A program made the position numbers and the translations under genes. Positions 43,107 to 50,738 of a DNA stretch of 64,000 nucleotides are shown piece by piece. The stretch comes from Natronosalvus sp042663485. GTDB lineage: Archaea; Halobacteriota; Halobacteria; Halobacteriales; Natrialbaceae. Below the pieces are notes generated by a model, which had not been told where the DNA came from, did no database searches, and saw only the letters and a program-made list of their open reading frames with translations. The DNA lies in the NCBI GenBank assembly GCA_042663485.1, contig JBHTAF010000001.1; one strand, written 5' to 3'. Position 1 is the first letter of the stretch, and each line of letters starts with the position of its first letter.

Positions 43107-43660
43107 AGCTTCGTGTCGGCGACCAGGTCGGTCTCCACCGGAACCTCGTTCGTGATGCTGTCGATGAGCGGCGAGGTCGCTTCCACGCGTTCGCGAAGTT
43201 CGGCCAGTTCGGCTTCCGAGGCGTCGGCGTCGACGTACGCAGTGCAGGTGATACCCTCGTAGCCGGGTCTCACGGTCTCGTCGATGCCGAGGAACCCCCG
43301 GAGGTCGACGTCGCCGTCCATCTCGAAACGGACGTCCTCGAGGTCGATGCCCATCGCGGCGGCGTTCGCGGCGTAGCCGACGCTCAGGCACGAACCGAGA
43401 GCCGCGAGCAGGAGTTCGACCGCGTTGGGCGCGGTCCGCTGGCCGAGGATCTGTTCGGGTTCGTCGCCCTCGATCGTGAACTCACGCGTCTGCACGCGCT
43501 CGCCCGCCTGGTCGAATTCGTCGATGGTCGTCTCACACCGGAGCCCGTCCGTCCACTCGGTTTCCGCGTGGAAGTTAAACTGGCCCACGGCCGAATCGTC
43601 GCTGATCGCGTCGATCGCCTCGCCCAGCGCGTCGACGTCGACGCCGTTCGTGGTGCTCAT
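43103..43660 (-). CDS. OsmC-family protein
   Basis: A 185-aa protein of the OsmC/Ohr fold, which detoxifies organic hydroperoxides or, in many members, has other thiol chemistry. Recognised from FTIEGDEPEQILGQRTAPNAVELLLAALGSCLSVGYAANAAAMGIDLEDVRFEMDGDVDLRGFLG, with the first conserved cysteine in GSCLS; a further cysteine lies in ITCTAYVDA. Encoded upstream of, and overlapping by 4 bp, a methyltransferase gene; co-expression suggests handling of a common sulfur- or metalloid-containing compound, which is inference. Confidence 0.88.
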   Translation of the reverse strand: MSTTNGVDVDALGEAIDAISDDSAVGQFNFHAETEWTDGLRCETTIDEFDQAGERVQTREFTIEGDEPEQILGQRTAPNAVELLLAALGSCLSVGYAANAAAMGIDLEDVRFEMDGDVDLRGFLGIDETVRPGYEGITCTAYVDADASEAELAELRERVEATSPLIDSITNEVPVETDLVADTKL

Positions 43661-43880
43661 CGGGATCCGCCCCGGGGGACTGTTCGGTCGGTAACGTGTG
43701 GTGCTGTACGGTCGGTAAAGTGGCTGTCAGTCATTGGAATTCTCCCTCTGCGGCCCTCTCTACGTGAGAGGAAATTATGTAGGCAGCTAGTGAGATGAAG
43801 GCAGCCGATGCCGGCGGGGCAGGGAGTGCTCGTCGGTCACGTCGTGCAATCAAATATCACTCGAAAGTAACGTATTGGGA

Positions 43881-44681
43881 TCATCCGATCTCGGTTTCGG
43901 CCTCGAGCGCCAGCGGTCGCGCTCCCTGCCGATACCGTTCGAACGTCTGTTCAGCCCAGGTGCGAACCGCCATCGAGTCGGTGTCGACCATTGCCTCCAG
44001 AGAGCCGGTATTGGGCGCGTAGACGCAGAGACCGACCCGCTCGTCGAAGAGGCTGAGACCGTGCGGGGGCGGGTCGTCGTGGAGCAAGGCGGTGAGGTTT
44101 CCGCTTCGGAGCGTCCTCGTCGAGCGGTCGGGATAGGTCGAGCGAATGTAGTTCGCGACGCCGGGAAGGTCGATGATGGTCGCTTCCAACCCGTCTATGA
44201 TCTGTCTGCAGAGTTCGTCTATACAGGGCTCGATCAATCCCAGTTCGAAGCCGACGAACCGGAACGTATCGCTCTCCCCGAGCAGTGCGAGAAAGCGGGA
44301 TACGGGCCGGTACGGATCCTCTACGGTGGCCGGCGTCACGGCGGCATCGGCGAATTCCTCGAGTCCGCCGTCGACCTCGCCAACCGGTAGTCGCTCCCAG
44401 ATATCGCGAAAGTTCTGTTCGGTCTCGAGTCGCTCGAGCAGGTCGGTGACGCCCGCCGCGACGTACGTTCCGAGTGGCGTCGCCTCGTAACAGTGGCCGT
44501 TCCGGACGACCCAGCGCCGTTCCTCGAGTGCCCGGAGCGTTCGACTGATCGTCGACGTCGATGCGCCTGTCGTCTCCCGTAACTCGGCCCGCGTTTTCGG
44601 CTCTTCCGTGAGTGACGTGAGCACCGTCACCCGGTGGGAGGAACGAGCGAGATACTCGACGTCCTCGAGTGCAGATACCAT
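43881..44681 (-). CDS. Winged-helix transcriptional regulator (DUF1724-type)
   Basis: A 266-aa protein. N-terminal winged helix: LARSSHRVTVLTSLTEEPKTRAELRETTGASTSTISRTLRALEERRWVVRNG (residues about 11-62). The C-terminal ~160 residues match the sensor-like domain of the archaeal FilR1/DUF1724 group (FVGFELGLIEPCIDELCRQIIDGLEATIID; GNLTALLHDDPPPHGLSLFDERVGLCVYAP). Such proteins are common one-component regulators in haloarchaea. Divergent from the IPP isomerase gene, 151 bp apart, which is a possible target but nothing shows it. Confidence 0.87.
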   Translation of the reverse strand: MVSALEDVEYLARSSHRVTVLTSLTEEPKTRAELRETTGASTSTISRTLRALEERRWVVRNGHCYEATPLGTYVAAGVTDLLERLETEQNFRDIWERLPVGEVDGGLEEFADAAVTPATVEDPYRPVSRFLALLGESDTFRFVGFELGLIEPCIDELCRQIIDGLEATIIDLPGVANYIRSTYPDRSTRTLRSGNLTALLHDDPPPHGLSLFDERVGLCVYAPNTGSLEAMVDTDSMAVRTWAEQTFERYRQGARPLALEAETEIG

Positions 44682-44832
44682 GTACTATGATAACACGACC
44701 CAGAATATGAATGCAACTGGTCCGGCGACGCTGGTGATTGAGCTACCGCGATAGCACCGGGTGGGCGAACCCACCGTCGCGAATGGACACCTTTTCAATA
44801 CCGCCGGCGAACGACACAGCAGAGACGAAGCG

Positions 44833-45900
44833 ATGCCCGAGACATCTGACCGCAAAGACGATCATATCCGCATTATCGAAGAAGAAGACGTCGAGACCTC
44901 GGGGACCGGCTTCGAGGACGTCGAACTCGTCCACGAGGCGCTGCCGGAGATCCACCGGGACGAGATCGATACGAGCGTGGACATGTTCGGACACGAACTC
45001 GCGGCCCCCATCGTCATCGAGAGCATGACCGGCGGCCACCCCAACACCACGAAGATCAACCGATCGCTCGCCGCCGCAGCCCAGGAGATGGGCGTCGCGA
45101 TGGGCGTCGGCAGCCAACGCGCCGGGCTCGAACTCGACGACCCGGACCTCCTCGAGTCCTACACCGTGGTCCGCGACGTAGCCCCCGACGCGTTCCTCTA
45201 CGGCAACGTCGGCGCCGCTCAGTTGCTTGAGTACGACGTAGGAGACGTCGAGCGCGCCGTAGAGATGATCGAGGCGGACGCGATGGCGATCCACCTCAAC
45301 TTCCTCCAGGAGGCGGTCCAGCCCGAGGGCGACGTCGACGCCCGCGGCTGTCTCGAGGCGATCGAAACGGTCGCGAGCGAGCTTTCGGTGCCGGTGATCG
45401 TCAAGGAGACGGGCAACGGCATCGCCCGGGACACCGCCGAGCGGTTGACGGCGGCGGGCGTCGACGCCATCGACGTCGCCGGTAAGGGCGGGACGACGTG
45501 GTCGGGCATCGAGTCCTACCGGGCCGCCGCCGTCGGCGCGACCCGCCAGGAACACGTCGGGCGACGCTTCCGGGCCTGGGGCGTCCCGACGGCGGTGAGC
45601 ACGCTCGAGGCCGCAAGCGTCCACGACACCGTAATCGCCAGCGGCGGCGTTCGCTCAGGCCTCGACGTGGCGAAGGCAATCGCCCTCGGTGCGCAGGCTG
45701 GCGGCCTCGCCAAACCGTTTCTCTCGCCGGCGGGACAGGGAACCGAAGCGGTCGTCGACCTCCTCGAGACCCTCCGGGTCGAACTCGAGACGGCGATGTT
45801 CGTCACGGGGTCGGAATCCGTCGCGGACCTCCGAGAGGCGGAGTACGTCGTGCTCGGGCGAACGAAGGAGTACCTCGAGGGTCGAGGGCACGGGCGCTGA
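44833..45900 (+). CDS. fni: Type 2 isopentenyl-diphosphate delta-isomerase
   Basis: A 355-aa FMN- and NADPH-dependent enzyme converting isopentenyl diphosphate to dimethylallyl diphosphate for the archaeal lipid and carotenoid pathway. Signatures: MPETSDRKDDHIRI at the start, IVIESMTGGHPNTTKINRSLAAAAQEMGVAMGVGSQRAGLE, HLNFLQEAVQPEGD (active-site Gln), VIVKETGNGIARDTAERL, DVAGKGGTTWSGIE and ASGGVRSGLDVAKAIALGA. ATG 44833 is chosen because MPETSDRKDDHI is the usual N-terminus, rather than the upstream in-frame codons from 44761. Confidence 0.95.
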   Translation: MPETSDRKDDHIRIIEEEDVETSGTGFEDVELVHEALPEIHRDEIDTSVDMFGHELAAPIVIESMTGGHPNTTKINRSLAAAAQEMGVAMGVGSQRAGLELDDPDLLESYTVVRDVAPDAFLYGNVGAAQLLEYDVGDVERAVEMIEADAMAIHLNFLQEAVQPEGDVDARGCLEAIETVASELSVPVIVKETGNGIARDTAERLTAAGVDAIDVAGKGGTTWSGIESYRAAAVGATRQEHVGRRFRAWGVPTAVSTLEAASVHDTVIASGGVRSGLDVAKAIALGAQAGGLAKPFLSPAGQGTEAVVDLLETLRVELETAMFVTGSESVADLREAEYVVLGRTKEYLEGRGHGR

Positions 45901-45995
45901 GGTCCTCGAGGCGGCAACGATGCTGAGATCCCCTGGCCGGTAATGACGCCGGCGGCCCGCTTCGGCCTTCTCCGGCCATCGAGGACCCCGACAAA

Positions 45996-46715
45996 TTACT
46001 TTCGGCGATAATCACCCAGATCCATCGACCAGTCGTACTCGTCGTACTGCAACGTCGGCGTCACGCCGGGCGGAATCACGTCGTAGCGCTCGAGGAACGA
46101 CCGAATCCCGCTCGAGCCGCCGAAATCACCGCGGTACCAGAGGAAGACGCGCGGCACGCGGGCAACGCGCTCTCGTGGCTGGTAGCTCACGTTCTCCTCG
46201 AGGAACCAGTCGGTCGCGGTCTCGAGTTCCGTCTCGACGTCGGCAGGGCTGTAGACGGCCACCGGCGGACAGCTTTCGGTGCCGCAGTTCAGCGCGAAGT
46301 GGATCCGGGGATCGACCGATTCGAGCCGAAACTGGCGCTCGAAGGCCGTCGGAAACGGTCGCGGCAGGTACCCCATCCCCCAGGGATGCCTCGAGCCGCG
46401 AAGGAGTCCGTGCTGGATGTCGTTGAGACTCAGCCAGACGCCGGCGATCGGAACGCGATCCCTGGCGAAGAACTTCCAGCGGTCGAGCACACCGCCCTCG
46501 AGCAGCGAGGGATCGTCCTCGAGGAGGATCTGCACGTACGCGTTGTAGCAGTTGAGCCAGAAGGCGAGTTTCTCGGCGCGGCCGCCGAGCGCCCGGTCGA
46601 GTCGCGTTCGCTCGAGCGTGGCGAGATGGTCGCGGAGGGCGTCCCGCTCCCCGTCCGTCTTGACCGTGTAGAGGAGGTCGGCCGAGATCGAGAGCGGGTC
46701 GAGCTGGGTCGACAT
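45996..46715 (-). CDS. DUF547 domain protein
   Basis: A 239-aa soluble protein. DUF547 hallmarks: KLAFWLNCYNAYVQILL (near residue 50), RVPIAGVWLSLNDIQHGLLRGSRHPWG and HFALNCGTESCPPVAVYSPADVE. The conserved Asn-Cys-Tyr-Asn and the Cys pair suggest an enzyme of the papain-like/transglutaminase fold, but no activity is established. Start at MSTQLDPLSISADLLY. Convergent with the IPP isomerase gene; the 95-bp spacer contains 9-base complementary arms GGTCCTCGA and TCGAGGACC (45901 and 45979). Confidence 0.87.
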   Translation of the reverse strand: MSTQLDPLSISADLLYTVKTDGERDALRDHLATLERTRLDRALGGRAEKLAFWLNCYNAYVQILLEDDPSLLEGGVLDRWKFFARDRVPIAGVWLSLNDIQHGLLRGSRHPWGMGYLPRPFPTAFERQFRLESVDPRIHFALNCGTESCPPVAVYSPADVETELETATDWFLEENVSYQPRERVARVPRVFLWYRGDFGGSSGIRSFLERYDVIPPGVTPTLQYDEYDWSMDLGDYRRK

Positions 46716-47003
46716 AACCGGTACTAGGCGAACCACGCTCTTGAACCCGTGTGACGAGCGAGCGGACAGTCGACACGGACGAACCGTTTCCGCCAGTCAA
46801 TCCCGTGTTTCCCCGATTTCCCGGAAGAAATACCATCTTCTCGGCGGTAATCGGGCCTTCACGCGGGCGTCTTCGGCGTGCTGGTCGAGGTCGGCTTGTA
46901 TTACGGCCGATCCGTCAGCGTCTTGTTCGTCGTCCTCGACCGTGTGCCGTCGGCCTGTACCTGCTGCCACCGCTTTTAACCCGCTCCCTGTTGAGTTCGA
47001 GGT

Positions 47004-47993
47004 GTGAACCGATCGAGAGGAACGTTACTCGTTCTCATCGCCATCCTCCTTCTGGTGTCGGCCCAGCTCGTCCTCCCGTACATCCAGTACGTGCTGGCCG
47101 CCGTTCTCCTCGCATTCGTGCTGACGCCGGTCCAGCGCCGCCTCGAGCAACGAACATCGCCCGCGATCGCCGCGTTTTCGCTCGTCTTGCTAGCACTACT
47201 CCTCGCCATCGTCCCCGTCGTGATCGTCGTGGCGTACGTCTTTCGCGACGCCCAGGCACTCGTCGAAGGCGCCGACGCCGATTCGCTTCCGCTCGAGCCC
47301 CTCCAGTCGGTCGCCGAGCGATTTGGAGTCGACCTCGAGTCGACGGCGATGGACTGGGCACAGTCCGCGGGGCAGACGCTCCTCGAGCGGAGTCCGGAAC
47401 TGTTGGCGGGGCTCACCCACACGGCCATCGGCATCGGCGTGGCGCTCTTTTTGCTCTACTACCTCCTCCGGGATGGCGACTCCCTGCTCAGATGGCTTCG
47501 CGAGGTGACGCCGCTCCCGGACGCCGTCCAGACGAATCTCTTCGAGGCGCTCGAGAACGTGACGTGGGCGGTGCTGGCCGGTCACGTCCTCATCGCGCTG
47601 GTCCAGGGCGGACTGGCGGGAATCGGCCTGTTCGTCGTCGGCATCCCGAACTCGCTGTTCTGGACGGTCATCATGATCGTCCTCTCGCTGATTCCGATCG
47701 TCGGTTCGTTCCTGGTCTGGGGCCCCGCCGTGATCTACCTGCTCCTGATCAACCAGCCGGCGTTCGCGATTGGGCTGGCGATCTACAGTATGGTCATCGT
47801 CGGTCTCTCGGACGACTACCTGCGACCGATCGTCGTCGATCGTTACGCTGAACTCAACCCGGCCGTGATCATCGTCGGCGTCCTGGGTGGGGTCACCGCT
47901 TTCGGGTTCATGGGGCTGTTCTACGGCCCCATCGTTCTCGGCGCGCTCGTCGCCACGCTCGAGGTGTTCAGCGACGATTACGGGTCGTTGTAG
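47004..47993 (+). CDS. PerM/AI-2E family transporter-like membrane protein
   Basis: A 329-aa integral membrane protein starting with GTG 47004 (MNRSRGTLLVLIAILLL). About seven to eight helices are visible; the family features are FVLTPVQRRLEQR near residue 39, the amphipathic region (SLPLEPLQSVAERFGVDLES), and the C-terminal cluster FVVGIPNSLFWTVIMIVLSLIPIVGSFLVWGPAVIYLLL and GFMGLFYGPIVLGALVATLEVF. Members export or permit passage of small molecules or ions; substrate unknown. Next gene pheA follows 130 bp later on the same strand. Confidence 0.88.
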   Translation: MNRSRGTLLVLIAILLLVSAQLVLPYIQYVLAAVLLAFVLTPVQRRLEQRTSPAIAAFSLVLLALLLAIVPVVIVVAYVFRDAQALVEGADADSLPLEPLQSVAERFGVDLESTAMDWAQSAGQTLLERSPELLAGLTHTAIGIGVALFLLYYLLRDGDSLLRWLREVTPLPDAVQTNLFEALENVTWAVLAGHVLIALVQGGLAGIGLFVVGIPNSLFWTVIMIVLSLIPIVGSFLVWGPAVIYLLLINQPAFAIGLAIYSMVIVGLSDDYLRPIVVDRYAELNPAVIIVGVLGGVTAFGFMGLFYGPIVLGALVATLEVFSDDYGSL

Positions 47994-48123
47994 GAACCGA
48001 CGGACGAACGGCGTCGCCACGCATTTGGGCGCGAGACACCGCTTCTCGAGACGAAGACCCAGCACTTCTCGAGAAATCACCACCTTCGGCACGTTTTTCG
48101 GGGTTCGACTCCCACCAGCGGGT

Positions 48124-48930
48124 ATGACAGCCGTCACGCTCGGCCCCGAAGGGACCTATTCGCATCGCGCGACGCGAGCGCTCGACGACGACGTCGTCTT
48201 CCGCCAGTCGGTCACCGACATCGTCGCCGCCGTCGCCGCCGGCGAGTTCGACCGCGGGGTGATCCCCATCGAGAACAGCATCGAGGGGAGCGTCACCGAG
48301 AGCCAGGACGCCCTCGCGGAGTACGACGTCGCCGTCGTCCGCGAGATCGTCACGCCGATCCGCCACGCCCTGCTCGCCCAGGGACCAAACTTCGACACCA
48401 TCGCCAGCCACTCCCAGGCGCTCGCCCAGTGTCGTTCCTACCTCGAGTCCGAGTACCCCGACGCGACCCTCGAGGCCGTCTCGAGCACGGCCCAGGGCGT
48501 CGAATATGCTCGCGAAAATCCCTCGGTCGCGGGCATCGCCCACCCCGCCACGGCGGGCGACGACCTCGAGGTCCTCGCCGCCGACATCCAGGACCAGACG
48601 TCGAACGCGACGCGGTTTTTCGCACTCGCACCCGCCTCCGAGCGCTCGGAGGCCGGCGGGAAGACCTCGCTCGTCGTCTACCCGAACGCGAACTATCCTG
48701 GACTGCTCCTCGAACTCCTCGAGCCGTTCGCCGACCGCGACATCAACCTGAGTCGGGTCGAATCACGTCCGAGCGGGGAGCGACTCGGCGACTACGTCTT
48801 CCACATGGACGTCGACGCCGGCCTCTACGAGGAGCGCACCCAGGCGGCCCTCGCCGACCTGGAGGCCCTCGCCGAGAGGGGGTGGGTTCGCCGACTGGGC
48901 TCGTACGACCTCGAGCACGTCGTCGAGTGA
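48124..48930 (+). CDS. pheA: Prephenate dehydratase
   Basis: A 268-aa enzyme converting prephenate to phenylpyruvate in phenylalanine synthesis. The catalytic domain starts TLGPEGTYSHRATRAL and includes GVIPIENSIEGSVTESQDAL and NATRFFAL (the TRF motif). A C-terminal ACT domain follows (KTSLVVYPNANYPGLLLELLEPFADRDINLSRVESRPSGERLGDYVFHMD), with the ESRP Phe-binding motif, so feedback control by phenylalanine is expected. There is no fused chorismate mutase. ATG 48124 is the family start. The last 27 bp are duplicated 52 bp downstream. Confidence 0.95.
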   Translation: MTAVTLGPEGTYSHRATRALDDDVVFRQSVTDIVAAVAAGEFDRGVIPIENSIEGSVTESQDALAEYDVAVVREIVTPIRHALLAQGPNFDTIASHSQALAQCRSYLESEYPDATLEAVSSTAQGVEYARENPSVAGIAHPATAGDDLEVLAADIQDQTSNATRFFALAPASERSEAGGKTSLVVYPNANYPGLLLELLEPFADRDINLSRVESRPSGERLGDYVFHMDVDAGLYEERTQAALADLEALAERGWVRRLGSYDLEHVVE

Positions 48931-48981
48931 GATTGTACGTGGTTGAGTGAAAGTGTACGACCTCGAGCACGCGGTCGAGTG
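48903..48981 (+). repeat. Direct repeat of the 3' end of pheA
   Basis: The 27-bp segment 48903-48929, which encodes the last residues of pheA, recurs at 48955-48981 with two mismatches (CGTCGTC versus CGCGGTC). The copy is in intergenic DNA before the hsp20 promoter. Confidence 0.75.
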
Positions 48982-49030
48982 TACGAAACCCGCGCGACCC
49001 TGCCAGTTCTGTCGTCCTCGCCGGGGCACA

Positions 49031-49038
49031 ATTTATCC
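49031..49038 (+). promoter_or_regulatory. TATA box of the hsp20 gene
   Basis: ATTTATCC lies about 27 bp before ATG 49062, predicting a leaderless transcript. Confidence 0.6.
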
Positions 49039-49061
49039 TCTTCGAGCGCCTATCGACTCGC

Positions 49062-49481
49062 ATGCGACGCAATCCGTTCGACGACCTCGAGGAGATGCTC
49101 GACCGAGTCAGCAAGCAATTCGAAACGGGCGTCGGCGGTAGCGGCCTCTCGTTTCCGGGTTCGGTCGCCGTCGACGTGGCCGATCACCGCGACGAGTACG
49201 TCGTGACGGCCGACCTCCCTGGCTTCGAGACTGAGGACATCGAGTTGACGCTCGTCGAGGGGACGCTCCGTCTCGAGGCCGAACAGGAGACCGACCGCAC
49301 CGACGAGCACGATCGCTACCTCCGCCGAGAGCGCTCGCGCCAGTCCGTCAGTCGACGGCTTCACCTCCCCGAACCGGTCGACGAAGAGGGCATAACGGCC
49401 AACTACAACAACGGCGTACTCACCGTGACGCTGCCGAAACTCGAGCAGAGCGACGACTCGAAGCGAATCGACATCGATTAG
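49062..49481 (+). CDS. hsp20: Hsp20/alpha-crystallin small heat-shock protein
   Basis: A 139-aa small chaperone. N-terminal arm MRRNPFDDLEEMLDRVSKQF, then the alpha-crystallin domain with VDVADHRDEYVVTADLPGFETEDIELTLVEGTLRLEAEQ, a charged loop (TDRTDEHDRYLRRERSRQSVSRRLHLPEPVDEE) and the end strand NYNNGVLTVTLPKLE. The C-terminal I-x-I assembly motif is only weakly represented (RIDID). It should hold unfolding proteins in soluble form. Monocistronic with its own TATA box. Confidence 0.94.
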   Translation: MRRNPFDDLEEMLDRVSKQFETGVGGSGLSFPGSVAVDVADHRDEYVVTADLPGFETEDIELTLVEGTLRLEAEQETDRTDEHDRYLRRERSRQSVSRRLHLPEPVDEEGITANYNNGVLTVTLPKLEQSDDSKRIDID

Positions 49482-49553
49482 GGAATCGCGACAGCTACCG
49501 TTTCCGACGATTTTCCCAGAAATGCGCCCTCGAGCCGTCGGCCTCGCTCGCAC

Positions 49554-50015
49554 TCAGACGAGCATTTCGTCGAACGCCGCCAGTCGTTCGATCCGGTAGG
49601 TCGCTCTGGTCGTACGAATGACGAACGCTCGAGGGCGTTCACCGTGTTCCTCTCGGTAGGGCTGATAGGCGAGGTCGTGAACCTCGCCCAGAAATGTCTG
49701 AAAGGTAGACCCGCCGGTTTGAGTGCACGCTTCGGCCCCGTCGTTGTGGACCGCGAAGCGAACGAGTCGCTTCGATTTCTCGCTGAGGCGGTCGTACGGG
49801 ACGACCGCGATAGCGTACCCGGAATCGGGCTCCGTGCTCGAGAGTTCCAACGCTCCCCACAATCCCTCGTCTTCACAGCGTCCGCGCTCTCGAAGCCATT
49901 CGGGTGGGTCCTCGACTGTGGCCGGCCCGTTCTCGGCCCCGTCTGCGCTGGATAGACAGCCGGATCCGAGCGAGAGACAGACGAGGACTCCGCCGAGGAC
50001 GCGGCGTCGCTGCAT
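49554..50015 (-). CDS. Hypothetical lipoprotein
   Basis: A 153-aa protein (start MQRRRVLGGVLVCLSLGSGC). The RRR and the lipobox LGSGC indicate Tat export and lipid anchoring at Cys20. The mature domain has a pair of cysteines (GRCEDEG, near 50, and EACTQTGG, near 100) and a beta-rich pattern (GYAIAVVPYDRLSEKSKRLVRFAVHND; AFVIRTTRATYRIERLAAF). No family recognised. Convergent with hsp20. Confidence 0.75.
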   Translation of the reverse strand: MQRRRVLGGVLVCLSLGSGCLSSADGAENGPATVEDPPEWLRERGRCEDEGLWGALELSSTEPDSGYAIAVVPYDRLSEKSKRLVRFAVHNDGAEACTQTGGSTFQTFLGEVHDLAYQPYREEHGERPRAFVIRTTRATYRIERLAAFDEMLV

Positions 50016-50123
50016 GGACGTCTGTTTCTGCGGTACTCGAGAAAAACGTTCGGGTTGTCCGACACGTTCAGTCGAGTCGACCAACGCGGTGCGACGACGA
50101 GGCGGGGACTCGCTCCGGACGGC

Positions 50124-50471
50124 TCAGATCGGCACGCCGAACGCGCCGACGTTGAGTCCCAGGACCGCATTGAGCACGAACAGGATCACCAGTGCCGACA
50201 GCCAGGCGACCACGCCGATGGTTGCGGCAGTCACCCAGCCGCCGGGGTAGCGCCAGTTGATCACGCCGATCCAGACGATCAGGGCGATGATCGGCCCCAG
50301 GAGCGGAATCCAGGACGTGAGCGCCCACGCGATGGCGCCGATGATAGCCGTCACGATTGCGTGCTCGTAACTGTGGGCGTCGATGACGACGCTCGCGGCG
50401 AGGTAGATTGCCAGGCCGCCAACCAGTAGTGCGACGATGAACGCGACCAGTGCGCTGATGAGTGGTGCCAT
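50124..50471 (-). CDS. Small four-helix membrane protein
   Basis: A 115-aa protein starting MAPLISALVAFIVALLVGGLAIYLAAS. Four hydrophobic helices are seen (about residues 4-30, 38-58, 58-72 and 80-110) separated by short loops such as IDAHSYEHAIVTAI and NWRYPGGWVT. A minus-strand TATA box at 50499-50507, about 30 bp before ATG, fits a leaderless transcript and supports this start over longer in-frame options. Family not recognised. Confidence 0.75.
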   Translation of the reverse strand: MAPLISALVAFIVALLVGGLAIYLAASVVIDAHSYEHAIVTAIIGAIAWALTSWIPLLGPIIALIVWIGVINWRYPGGWVTAATIGVVAWLSALVILFVLNAVLGLNVGAFGVPI

Positions 50472-50498
50472 TGTGGTTCGTAGTTCCGACGGCGTACG

Positions 50499-50507
50499 TA
50501 TATAAAG
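50499..50507 (-). promoter_or_regulatory. TATA box of the four-helix membrane protein gene
   Basis: Minus-strand CTTTATATA, about 28-36 bp before ATG 50471. Confidence 0.65.
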
Positions 50508-50738
50508 CGGCGACGGTTGCATCGGTTTTTGATCGTTCCATCTTGTTCCCGTTCCCCTGCCGCAGTCTAGCGGTTTCACTCTTGAGAACGGTCCCACTTC
50601 GTCCCCTCGAGTCGGTTCGAAACCGAACCGGAACGGACTCCCTGCTTCGGACGCCTGCCTCGAGGCGGGAGAGAATCGTCTGTTTGTCCGCCAATGGAAA
50701 GGTATAGAACCTCGCCTCCGCCAATCCTATATAAGCAA

